Positions 18,090 through 25,851 of a DNA stretch of 64,000 nucleotides are shown piece by piece. This DNA comes from Flavobacteriales bacterium (GTDB lineage: Bacteria; Bacteroidota; Bacteroidia; Flavobacteriales; JASBRU01): positions 186,001 through 250,000 of the forward strand of contig JASBRU010000002.1 in assembly GCA_030149285.1 (NCBI GenBank), read 5' to 3'. Position 1 is the stretch's first letter, and the number at the start of each line of letters is the position of its first letter. Under the pieces are notes generated by a model that had not been told where the DNA came from, ran no database searches, and saw nothing but the letters and a program-made list of their open reading frames with translations. A program made the position numbers and the translations under genes.

Positions 18090-19139
18090 ATGAAGAATTG
18101 CAAAAGTGTATTAACTGCTGTTTTAGTTGTTGCTGGAATTTTAAATTCAGCACCAGTAAAAGCAGGTAACCCTCAACGAGCGGGTTCGTCAGGAGCGCAA
18201 GAATTACTTATAAACCCATGGGCAAGAAGTTCAGGTTTCGGTAGTGCCAACTCTGCTCACGTGAAGGGAATAGAGTCAACATTCCTAAATATAGCCGGCT
18301 TAGCTTTTACAGAAAAAACAGAGATTGTTTTTTCTAATACAAATTGGCTTAGCGGAACAGATGTTTCTATAAATACTGCAGGTTTTAGCCAAAAGGTAGG
18401 AGAAACAGGTGTTTTAGGTGTGTCTATTATGAGTGTTGATTATGGTGATATAGAAATTACTACAAATGATCAACCTGATGGAGGTTTGGGAACATATTCA
18501 CCAACGTCATTAAACTTTAATTTATCGTATGCAAAAAAGTTTACTGATAATATTTATGGTGGTGTGAACGTAAAACTAATTAGCCAAAGTATTAATGACC
18601 TTACTGCTACCGGACTTGCTTTTGATGCAGGTGTACAATATGTAACAGGTGAAGAGAAAAATATACGCTTTGGTATAGCTATTAGAAATGTGGGTCCTGC
18701 AATGTCTTTTAGTGGTGATGGTATTGCGGTTCGTTTAGATGCTCTTTCTGGTTCTTTTGACCAAACTTTTGAAAGTAGATCTCAATCATTTGAAATCCCT
18801 TCAAACTTAAATATTGGAGCAGCTTATGATTTCTTGTTTGAAAATCATAGATTAACTCTAGCAGGAAACTTTACATCTAATTCATTCTCTAAAGATCAAT
18901 ATAGCTTAGGTGCTGAATATGCTTTTATGAAAAAGTTTATGGTACGTACAGGTTATACTATTGATGATAACGGAGATGTAGATATCAATACAAATGCTTT
19001 AACAGGCTTTGCAGCAGGTTTTTCAGTTGAGTTGCCATTTAAAAAGGGTGGTACATCAACTATTGCTATAGATTATTCTTATAGAGATTCTGATCCGTTT
19101 GATGGTTCACATTCAATTGGCTTTAGAGTTAATTTATAG
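18090..19139 (+). CDS. PorV/PorQ-family outer membrane beta-barrel protein
   Basis: A 349-aa predicted outer-membrane barrel: signal peptide (LTAVLVVAGILNSAPVKA), then AGSSGAQELLINPWARSSGFG and STFLNIAGLAF, the N-terminal pattern of PorV/LptO-like proteins (N-terminal GxxFLxxPxxARxxGxG, NPAGL). It ends SIGFRVNL. In the type IX secretion system, PorV shuttles cargo from the translocon to the attachment complex. The gene closes the receptor-cargo-PorV cluster, and a strong terminator follows. It is probably a dedicated paralogue for the 1290-aa neighbour rather than the housekeeping PorV (inference). Confidence 0.8.
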   Translation: MKNCKSVLTAVLVVAGILNSAPVKAGNPQRAGSSGAQELLINPWARSSGFGSANSAHVKGIESTFLNIAGLAFTEKTEIVFSNTNWLSGTDVSINTAGFSQKVGETGVLGVSIMSVDYGDIEITTNDQPDGGLGTYSPTSLNFNLSYAKKFTDNIYGGVNVKLISQSINDLTATGLAFDAGVQYVTGEEKNIRFGIAIRNVGPAMSFSGDGIAVRLDALSGSFDQTFESRSQSFEIPSNLNIGAAYDFLFENHRLTLAGNFTSNSFSKDQYSLGAEYAFMKKFMVRTGYTIDDNGDVDINTNALTGFAAGFSVELPFKKGGTSTIAIDYSYRDSDPFDGSHSIGFRVNL

Positions 19140-19158
19140 GCTCTATTAAACTCATTAT

Positions 19159-19191
19159 AAAGGTCTCACGGGTTTCTGTGAGACCTTTTTT
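19159..19191 (+). terminator. Intrinsic terminator of the receptor-cargo-PorV cluster
   Basis: An 11-bp stem (AAAGGTCTCAC / GTGAGACCTTT) with an 8-nt loop is followed by a T-run ending at 19191. Confidence 0.9.
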
Positions 19192-19214
19192 ATTATACAG
19201 AATTATTAAATTAG

Positions 19215-19222
19215 TATCTTTG
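19215..19222 (+). promoter_or_regulatory. -7 promoter element of greA
   Basis: TATCTTTG matches TAnnTTTG, 52 nt upstream of the chosen greA ATG at 19274. No properly spaced TTG is visible upstream. Confidence 0.55.
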
Positions 19223-19273
19223 TACCCGTAATCGGCCCTTATGGGCTTTTTTAATTTAAACTATACATCCATT

Positions 19274-19750
19274 ATGTCTAATGTGTCATACTATACGGAA
19301 GAAGGCTTAAAGAAACTTCGTGCAGAACTTGATCAATTGAAGAATGTAGAGAGACCAAGTATATCTCAACAAATTGCAGAAGCAAGAGATAAAGGAGATT
19401 TATCTGAAAATGCAGAATATGATGCTGCAAAAGAGGCTCAAGGTCTTTTAGAGATGAAAATTGCAAAATTAGAAGATAAAATATCTAATGCTCGTATCAT
19501 TGATGAGTCTCAGTTAGATACCAGTAAAGTATTAATACATTCTATTGTAAAAATTAAGAATGTAAATAATGGAGCTAAAATGACCTATAAATTGGTTGCT
19601 GACACAGAAGCTGACATTAAATCAGGTAAAATATCTGTGAATTCGCCAATTGCAAAAGGATTATTGGGTAAATCTGTTGGAGAATCTGCAGACATACAAG
19701 TTCCTAATGGCGTAATGAAGTTTGAGGTAATTGAAATTACAAGAGGTTAA
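19274..19750 (+). CDS. greA: Transcription elongation factor GreA
   Basis: Binds the secondary channel of RNA polymerase and stimulates cleavage of backtracked transcripts. The protein is 158 aa, the usual size: N-terminal coiled coil starting YYTEEGLKKLRAEL, the acidic tip GDLSENAEYDAAKEAQ, and a C-terminal FKBP-like domain with ISVNSPIAKGLLGKSVG. An ATG at 19241 is in frame, but the 11 extra residues are not family-like. The stop overlaps the HIT gene start by one base (TAATG), so the pair is translationally coupled. Confidence 0.96.
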   Translation: MSNVSYYTEEGLKKLRAELDQLKNVERPSISQQIAEARDKGDLSENAEYDAAKEAQGLLEMKIAKLEDKISNARIIDESQLDTSKVLIHSIVKIKNVNNGAKMTYKLVADTEADIKSGKISVNSPIAKGLLGKSVGESADIQVPNGVMKFEVIEITRG

Positions 19751-20142
19751 TGGCATCTATATTCTCTAAAATAATATCTGGAGAGATCCCAGCTTACAAG
19801 ATTGCTGAAGACAATAACTATCTAGCATTTTTAGATATTTTTCCATTAGCGGAAGGGCATGTATTAGTGATCCCTAAAAGGGAAGTAGATTATATTTTTG
19901 ATGTTGAAGACGATACTTATGTTGGCTTATGGAAGTTTGCTAAAAATGTATCACATGCAGTAAATAAAGCTATAGACTGTAAACGAGTAGGTGTTGCAGT
20001 TATTGGTTTAGAAGTACCACACGCCCACATACATTTGGTGCCATTAAATAATGTTGAGGATATTAATTTTTCTCGCCCCAAGCTTCAGTTACCAGAAGAT
20101 AAGTTTAAAGAAATAGCGGATAGAATTAAAGCAGAGCTTTAA
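19750..20142 (+). CDS. HIT family nucleotide hydrolase
   Basis: A 130-aa HINT-type histidine triad protein that hydrolyses nucleoside phosphoramidates or related nucleotides. It has FLDIFPLAEGHVLVIPKRE in the middle and the triad HAHIHLVPL with H91, H93 and H95. The usual second-half GQ.V segment is somewhat degenerate (GVAVIGLEVPH). It overlaps greA by one base and the convergent ruvC by four bases. The physiological substrate is unknown. Confidence 0.93.
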   Translation: MASIFSKIISGEIPAYKIAEDNNYLAFLDIFPLAEGHVLVIPKREVDYIFDVEDDTYVGLWKFAKNVSHAVNKAIDCKRVGVAVIGLEVPHAHIHLVPLNNVEDINFSRPKLQLPEDKFKEIADRIKAEL

Positions 20143-20690
20143 CCTAATCTATCGGGGTTGTTTTTAAGAAACGAAGACCACCCAGAGTAACTAGTGCTTT
20201 CACTAGAATCTGCTTTTTGAAAACTATGACACACTGCAGCTGCTAGTCCGTCAGTTGCATCTAAATGCTTAGGGATTTCTTTTAGGTTTAGTAAAGATTT
20301 TAGCATTGCAGCTACTTGTTCTTTACTTGCATTACCACTACCCGTAATAGATTGTTTAATACGTTTAGGGGAGTATTCAAAAATTGGGATGTCTCTATAC
20401 AAACCAGCTGCCATTGCTACACCTTGGGCTCTACCTAGTTTAAGCATAGATTGCACATTTTTACCAAAAAAAGGTGCCTCAACAGCTAGCTCATCCGGAT
20501 TGTATTCATCTATAAGAGCTAAGGTTCTTTCAAATATTTTCTTAAGCTTTAAGTTATGGTTTGGTAACTTATTTAGCATAATAACATCCAGAACAATCAA
20601 CTCTATTTTTTTATTCTTTTCAAGAATAAGTCCATAACCCATTATAGTTGTACCAGGGTCAATACCTAATATGATGCGTTCTGATGGCAA
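20139..20690 (-). CDS. ruvC: Holliday junction endonuclease RuvC (TTG start)
   Basis: Resolves Holliday junctions together with RuvAB. The 183-aa protein has all four acidic catalytic residues in place: D11 in GIDPGTT, E71 in AVEAPFF, and D144 and D147 in HLDATDG. The start is TTG: an in-frame stop lies only four codons upstream (TAA, CAT, AAA, AAA, TTG), and no ATG occurs before the essential GIDPG strand. The gene diverges from the flippase-like gene with only 6 bp between the two start codons, so its promoter must lie inside that gene's 5' end. Confidence 0.95.
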   Translation of the reverse strand: MPSERIILGIDPGTTIMGYGLILEKNKKIELIVLDVIMLNKLPNHNLKLKKIFERTLALIDEYNPDELAVEAPFFGKNVQSMLKLGRAQGVAMAAGLYRDIPIFEYSPKRIKQSITGSGNASKEQVAAMLKSLLNLKEIPKHLDATDGLAAAVCHSFQKADSSESTSYSGWSSFLKNNPDRLG

Positions 20691-20696
20691 TTTTTT

Positions 20697-21704
20697 ATGT
20701 TACTTTGTTTAACTAAATACTTTAGCTTGAATACTAAGAAAATAATATTGTTTGTTGCGAAGATAACGATTGTTTTTCTGGCTGTGTATTACCTTGTACA
20801 AAAGCTTAGAAAAAGTGATTGGTCGGCTCAGTTAGAGCAGTTAAATGTTGCTGTTCAAACAAATGAAAGCTTAGTTTTTATAAGTGCTATTATAGTCTTA
20901 TTTACACTGCTTAATTGGTATATGGAAGCATATAAGTGGAAGTACTTGGCAACTAAAATTACTCCTACATCTTTTAAACTAGCATTAGATACCGTACTTA
21001 CCTCTTTGGCAATGTCAATATTCACTCCAAATAGAATAGGGGAGTTTGGGGCCAGAACACTACACTTTAAGCCAGAGGATAGAGCTAAAGGTTTGCTGCT
21101 AACCTTTGTTGGGAATTTACCTAAGATGTATGTAAATGGTGTGTTTGGCTTTATAGGGATGTTATATTTCTTAAATATTTACATAGGCTTTACTAGCATG
21201 CAATATGTACTCTTAGCTATACTGATAGGTATAACAATTGGCGTAGGTGCAGTTTTATACTTTATTGCACCAAAGTGGCTACCAAGATTTGCAAAAGCTC
21301 GTTTTGTAAGAAAGTTAAAAGGAGGGTATGAACTCTTAAATACCTTTACAGCAAAAGATATGTTAATGCTTTTTGTATTGAGTACTGTTAGATACTTGGC
21401 ATATACCATACAATACTATTTATTACTTCGTTTTTTTGGAATAGATATACCAATAGGTGCTATTACATTGGTTTTTATATTTCAGTTATTGGTAATCTCT
21501 ATGCCCATTATTACATTGTTTGACTTGGTTGTCCGTAGTTCAGCTGCATTATTCATATTCGGGTATTTTTATGCAAATGATGCTGCAATTTTAGCTGCTG
21601 GCTTTTTTAGTTGGGCACTCAACTTTGGTGTACCACTTATTATAGGTTGTATTTTGCTTTTACGCCCTGGATATTCTTTTAAAATGTCAAAAGGATGGTT
21701 GTAG
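20697..21704 (+). CDS. Flippase-like integral membrane protein (lysylphosphatidylglycerol synthase TM family)
   Basis: A 335-aa polytopic inner-membrane protein resembling the UPF0104/AglD/LPG-synthase transmembrane family. Visible signs are the segment LLNWYMEAYKWKYLA, SIFTPNRIGEFGAR (the family's (T)P-x-x-x-G-E motif) and several hydrophobic helices. Such proteins are thought to flip or handle lipid-linked substrates. It overlaps the following glycosyltransferase gene by 10 bp, suggesting a joint role in glycolipid or envelope synthesis (inference). The substrate is unknown. Confidence 0.78.
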   Translation: MLLCLTKYFSLNTKKIILFVAKITIVFLAVYYLVQKLRKSDWSAQLEQLNVAVQTNESLVFISAIIVLFTLLNWYMEAYKWKYLATKITPTSFKLALDTVLTSLAMSIFTPNRIGEFGARTLHFKPEDRAKGLLLTFVGNLPKMYVNGVFGFIGMLYFLNIYIGFTSMQYVLLAILIGITIGVGAVLYFIAPKWLPRFAKARFVRKLKGGYELLNTFTAKDMLMLFVLSTVRYLAYTIQYYLLLRFFGIDIPIGAITLVFIFQLLVISMPIITLFDLVVRSSAALFIFGYFYANDAAILAAGFFSWALNFGVPLIIGCILLLRPGYSFKMSKGWL

Positions 21705-22828
21705 TAAGTATACTTTCTCTTTTGCTTATCTTGCTACTTATTTTATATACAAAGTTAATAGGTACCTATACTTTAGGTTGGCAATTATTGCAGGAACCAA
21801 AAACTGACGGACAGAAATTAAATGTAAGACTAAGTGTTATTATAGCAGCTCGTAATGAGGAGATAAACCTTAATGGGTTGCTCAAAGCACTGGAGTTGCA
21901 ATCTTACCCAAAAGGTTTATATGATGTAATAATTGTAAATGATCATTCGGACGATAACACTGTAGCTGTATTTGAAAATACGAGTAAATCATCAAATATT
22001 TGTCTCATTCAATTACCGGAGGATTTAAGTGGTAAAAAGGCCGCTATAAATTACGGCATTCAGCAAAGTAAAGGAGAGTTGATTATTACAACCGATGCCG
22101 ATTGTGATTTTAATAAAGATTGGTTAGCAAGCATTGTTTCATTTTATCAGCATAGTCAATCTAAAATGATAATAGGACCCGTAGCTTTTACTAAGCAAGA
22201 TACTTTTTTTAGCAAACTACAGAGCTTAGAGTTTATAAGTTTAATAGCCAGTACAGCAGGGGCAGCTGCTACAAGAAGGCCAATTATGTGTAATGGGGCT
22301 AACCTAGCTTTTCAGCGTAAAGCTTTTGATAGCGTGAATGGTTATGAAGGAGTTGAGAAAAACGCATCTGGAGATGATGTGTTTTTAATGCATAAAATTA
22401 AAAGTATATATGGTAGTAACCACATTAACTTTTTAAAAGCTAAAGAGGCAATTGTATATACAGATGCTAAAAACAGTCTAAAAGAATTTATTACCCAACG
22501 AAAAAGATGGGCTTCTAAGGCTACAAATTATACTGATAAGCATACGCAGTATGTAAGTTGGTTGGTGTTTTTATTAAACTTTATGCTTATACTTAGCTTT
22601 GGTTTTATAGTTTTAGATAGTAAACTTGTGTTTATACCATTGGCTAGTTTAGCCTTAAAAGCAATAATAGACTATAAGATTTTAAGTCTTTCTACAGCAT
22701 TTTTTAATAGAAAGCACTTAATGAGTTTATTGCTGGTAGAAGAGTTGTTATATAGCTTTTATGTGTGTTACATAGCTTTTACAGCCCCTTTTGGTAAGTA
22801 TAAATGGAAAGGCAGGAGAGTTAGTTGA
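21695..22828 (+). CDS. Membrane-anchored glycosyltransferase family 2
   Basis: A 377-aa GT2 enzyme: N-terminal membrane segment, nucleotide-sugar fold starting LSVIIAARNEE, the metal-binding DADCD at 134-138, an ASGDDVFLM acceptor segment and the QRKRW motif at 268-272, followed by C-terminal membrane helices. The Q-x-x-R-W motif is typical of GT2 enzymes of the processive/ceramide glucosyltransferase-like type. Overlap with the flippase-like gene points to one operon. The convergent mscS gene overlaps its end by 8 bp. Sugar and acceptor are unknown. Confidence 0.88.
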   Translation: MVVVSILSLLLILLLILYTKLIGTYTLGWQLLQEPKTDGQKLNVRLSVIIAARNEEINLNGLLKALELQSYPKGLYDVIIVNDHSDDNTVAVFENTSKSSNICLIQLPEDLSGKKAAINYGIQQSKGELIITTDADCDFNKDWLASIVSFYQHSQSKMIIGPVAFTKQDTFFSKLQSLEFISLIASTAGAAATRRPIMCNGANLAFQRKAFDSVNGYEGVEKNASGDDVFLMHKIKSIYGSNHINFLKAKEAIVYTDAKNSLKEFITQRKRWASKATNYTDKHTQYVSWLVFLLNFMLILSFGFIVLDSKLVFIPLASLALKAIIDYKILSLSTAFFNRKHLMSLLLVEELLYSFYVCYIAFTAPFGKYKWKGRRVS

Positions 22829-24080
22829 CTAGATTTTTAAAATCTGCTCCCGTTGGGTTCTCAAATATCTCTAAATCAAAGTTTTTTGCTGCAGCCAGTA
22901 AATGGTCAAACAAATCAGACTGAATGCGCTCATAATTTACCCATTGTATATCTTTAGAGAAACAATAAACTTCTAGTGGTAAGCCTGTAGGAGTAGATTC
23001 TAATTGTCTTACCATTAAAGTAAGGTCTTGACTGATGTTTGGGTTTTGCTTTAAATAGTTTTCAGTATAAATTCTGAATAAACCAATGTTGGTTAAGTTC
23101 CTACCATTAATCAATTCGCTTTTATCAAACTTATGCTCCTCATTGTACTTTTGTATCTCATTCTTCTTTTTCTCTAAATAGTCTTTTATCAGCTGATATT
23201 TGCTGTACTTTTCAAGCATAGTTTCATTACAAAACTTAATGGTGCTTATTTTTATATATAAGGCTCTTTTTATTCTTCGGGCGCCAGTATCGCTCATTCC
23301 CCTCCAGTTGGTAAAAGAGTCTGATATAAATGCATAGGTAGGAATAGTAGTTACCGTATTATCCCAGTTTTTAACTTTTACCGTATTTAAAGTAATTGTA
23401 ATTACATCTCCGTCTGCATTATATTTAGGCATAGAAACCCAGTCTCCAACGCGTACCATATCATTGGCAGACATTTGTATACTAGCAACAAAACCTAATA
23501 TAGTATCTCTAAAAATTAATAAAACAATGGCCGTAAATGCTCCCATTGTGGTAAGAATGGGTAGTATTTCTACGCCAGTAAAAAGAGAGAAGATAATGAT
23601 AGAGCCAACTATATAATTGATAATTTTTACAAGCTGAGAATAACTGGCTATAGGTTTGTCTTTAAAATATTCTTTTCCTGATAAATAATGTTCTATAGCA
23701 TTGGTAAGCCTAGTTATCACAGTCATAATAATAACTATGATGTAAAGTTTTGCAAGTAGCGTAACTACTTTTAAAACTGAAGGAAAGTCTGAAAAAATTA
23801 TTGGTGTAGAGTAGAGTAAAACTAATGCCGGAGCAATATGTGCCAAAGCATTAAAAACTTTTTTCTCTTGTAAAATATCATCTAATTGAGTTCGGGTTTT
23901 TCGTACTAATCGATCAATAATATTTAACAATATACTTTTGGCTAGCTTGTCGGCAATTAAGCAGATAATTAATACTATCAATATATCAATACCAATAGTA
24001 AAGTAGTCAACAGCATTTTCTCCAACGCCAATGTCTATTAACCAATCTCTAGTCCAATGATCTATTCTGTAATCTTTCAT
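22821..24080 (-). CDS. MscS-family mechanosensitive ion channel
   Basis: A 419-aa inner-membrane channel protein: several N-terminal helices, the pore-lining helix with ILPILTTMGAFTAIVLLIFRDTILGFVASIQ, then a beta domain with DMVRVGDWVSMP and VKVKNWDNTVTTIPT, and a long cytoplasmic C-terminal region. This matches the larger MscS-like proteins of the YbdG type rather than the 286-aa E. coli MscS. It should respond to membrane tension under osmotic downshock. It has its own promoter just upstream on the minus strand. Confidence 0.92.
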   Translation of the reverse strand: MKDYRIDHWTRDWLIDIGVGENAVDYFTIGIDILIVLIICLIADKLAKSILLNIIDRLVRKTRTQLDDILQEKKVFNALAHIAPALVLLYSTPIIFSDFPSVLKVVTLLAKLYIIVIIMTVITRLTNAIEHYLSGKEYFKDKPIASYSQLVKIINYIVGSIIIFSLFTGVEILPILTTMGAFTAIVLLIFRDTILGFVASIQMSANDMVRVGDWVSMPKYNADGDVITITLNTVKVKNWDNTVTTIPTYAFISDSFTNWRGMSDTGARRIKRALYIKISTIKFCNETMLEKYSKYQLIKDYLEKKKNEIQKYNEEHKFDKSELINGRNLTNIGLFRIYTENYLKQNPNISQDLTLMVRQLESTPTGLPLEVYCFSKDIQWVNYERIQSDLFDHLLAAAKNFDLEIFENPTGADFKNLVN

Positions 24081-24102
24081 GTTTAAGAATATGATTCGAA
24101 AA

Positions 24103-24130
24103 CAAAGGTAAGTTTTCTAAGGAGTTACAA
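24103..24130 (-). promoter_or_regulatory. Promoter of the mscS-like gene
   Basis: On the minus strand, TTG (24130-24128), 17 nt, then TACCTTTG (24110-24103): close to the full Bacteroidota consensus TTG-N17-23-TAnnTTTG. It overlaps the 3' end of the upstream DUF4249 gene. Confidence 0.75.
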
Positions 24131-24977
24131 CAATAGAAGCAGATTCTATTGCCACAGCAGAAAAGTAGCCCAATACATCTTCATTCGGCTTACTAACTGA
24201 GTACCCGTTACCTACAATAGGGGCAGGTAAGGGAGCAAATGTACTACCAGATTGTTGCAATTGAATTTGCAGTAGTCTTAAAAACTCAAAAAACTCTTTT
24301 GAAATACTAATTTGTTCAGCCATAAAAATATCTCCAACTTCTAGAGCGTATCCATGTATGCTCAGTTCTTCAAAAGTATTGCCGTCTATAAACCTGTCTT
24401 CACCAATAATTATGTCAAATGGGTCATTACCTGTAGCCCCATTATTATAATTTTTCCATCTATAATAATCTCCTACTCCTACAGGGTCTGTGGTTGAAAA
24501 ATAGGCATAATACCCCTCATCAGTAAACAGGGTTGCTTCTTCATATCTTGTAAATATAGAGTCTATAGGTACCGGTCTGTTAATGCGCTCCGGTATAGTT
24601 TGATAGATACCGCCTTCTAAGCCGGCTTTACCATTGGGTACCTCAATTTTTAAGTAGTAAGAGGAGAGCACTTTTCCTTTTGTAGCTCCTCTGTAATATC
24701 CAAATAAAGGGCTCTCTGAGAGAATTTCTACAGGAATACTATCTTCATATAACGTAATGGTTGCGCCTGATACTCTTGGTGAATTTCCATTTGCATAAAA
24801 AGGAGCTGTAGTACTAAGAGTTACTTGTACCGGATAGATACTGTCATAATTGTTTATTTCACCATCAATAACCAACTTCAGTGCAGAGTCTTGTAGCTCA
24901 ACTTCTATCACTTCTTCACAAGAAATGAAAAAAGTTAAGCTAAAAACAAGAAATATTGGTACTAATGCCTTTGTCAA
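24117..24977 (-). CDS. DUF4249 lipoprotein, copy 2
   Basis: A 286-aa lipoprotein (lipobox FISC, Cys20) that begins EEVIEVELQ after the cysteine, as DUF4249 proteins do, and contains LVIDGEI, the NSPRVSGATITLYED segment, YYAYFSTTDPVG and EDRFIDGNTFEEL. It is a clear paralogue of the next gene upstream (copy 1), aligning along the whole length. Both follow a TonB receptor on the minus strand, 15 bp apart. DUF4249 proteins are commonly encoded beside TonB receptors and are presumed to be surface partners. Ligand unknown. Confidence 0.88.
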   Translation of the reverse strand: MTKALVPIFLVFSLTFFISCEEVIEVELQDSALKLVIDGEINNYDSIYPVQVTLSTTAPFYANGNSPRVSGATITLYEDSIPVEILSESPLFGYYRGATKGKVLSSYYLKIEVPNGKAGLEGGIYQTIPERINRPVPIDSIFTRYEEATLFTDEGYYAYFSTTDPVGVGDYYRWKNYNNGATGNDPFDIIIGEDRFIDGNTFEELSIHGYALEVGDIFMAEQISISKEFFEFLRLLQIQLQQSGSTFAPLPAPIVGNGYSVSKPNEDVLGYFSAVAIESASIVVTP

Positions 24978-24992
24978 AATTTATTATAGTTA

Positions 24993-25847
24993 CTAAGGAG
25001 TAACTATAATCTCAGCAGAAACTATGCCAGAAGCAGTAAACAAACCTAAAACTGTTTCATCATTATCTCCAACCTTATACCCATTTCCCTTAATAGCTGC
25101 CGCAGGTGGATCAAAAGTGCTACCCGTTCTAATAATTTGATTGATAAGAAGGGTATAAAAGTCAAAAGCATTTTTTGTAATGCTCAACTGCTCAATACGT
25201 ATTGTGTCTCCTACTCCTACTGGCTCGTCTAAAATTTGAAACTTGTCAAAAGTATTTCCATCTACAATTCTGTCCTCAGCAACAGATAGATCAAATGGAT
25301 CATTCTGAAATCCATTGTTTAGGTAACTTTTCCATCTATAGTAGTCCCCTTTACCTAAAGGTTCAGTAGTTTGGAAGTAAGCATAATAACCTTCATCAAA
25401 GAAGATAGAGCCCTCATCATATAGTGTATATATAGAATCTATTGGAGGTACTCTATTTATTCTTTCTGATAGTGTTTGGTAGGTGCCACCTGTTAAACCA
25501 GCTTCTCCTACGGGAATATCTATAACTAGTTGGTAACTACGTCCCATTGTACCTATCATGCTAGAAAGGTATAAACCAGGTATTGTATCTACTTCTGTAA
25601 GTATATCTATAGGGGAACCATTTTCATATAAGGTAACAATTGCATTACTTACAGGCGGAACTGTCCCATTTTTATAATAGGGCGCTGTAGTTGATAAAAA
25701 CACTTTTGCTCTTGTTTGGTCTGTAATATCACCATCAATTACAAGTCTGGTGCTTTCGTTTGGTAAGTCTACTTCAACTACATCTTGGCAAGATGAGAAA
25801 GCAAGAACTGAAGCGACAATAACGGTATAGTATCTTAAGTTTTTCAT
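24993..25847 (-). CDS. DUF4249 lipoprotein, copy 1
   Basis: A 284-aa lipoprotein (lipobox FSSC, Cys20). After the cysteine it reads QDVVEVDLP, then LVIDGDITDQ, PPVSNAIVTLYENG, YYAYFQTTEPLG, YYRWKSYLNNG and EDRIVDGNTFDKF. Many of these blocks recur in copy 2 (YYAYFSTTDPVG, YYRWKNYNNG, EDRFIDGNTF), showing tandem duplication followed by divergence. It starts 4 bp after the TonB receptor stop, so co-translation is likely. Probably an outer-leaflet accessory lipoprotein of that receptor (inference). Confidence 0.88.
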   Translation of the reverse strand: MKNLRYYTVIVASVLAFSSCQDVVEVDLPNESTRLVIDGDITDQTRAKVFLSTTAPYYKNGTVPPVSNAIVTLYENGSPIDILTEVDTIPGLYLSSMIGTMGRSYQLVIDIPVGEAGLTGGTYQTLSERINRVPPIDSIYTLYDEGSIFFDEGYYAYFQTTEPLGKGDYYRWKSYLNNGFQNDPFDLSVAEDRIVDGNTFDKFQILDEPVGVGDTIRIEQLSITKNAFDFYTLLINQIIRTGSTFDPPAAAIKGNGYKVGDNDETVLGLFTASGIVSAEIIVTP

Positions 25848-25851
25848 TTTC

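Noticed and set aside
10500-19139. Interpretation as gliding-motility (gld/spr) genes
   Set aside because: None of the three proteins matches GldK/L/M/N, SprA or SprF patterns; only the PorV-like protein is a T9SS component family, and it is more likely a paralogue.
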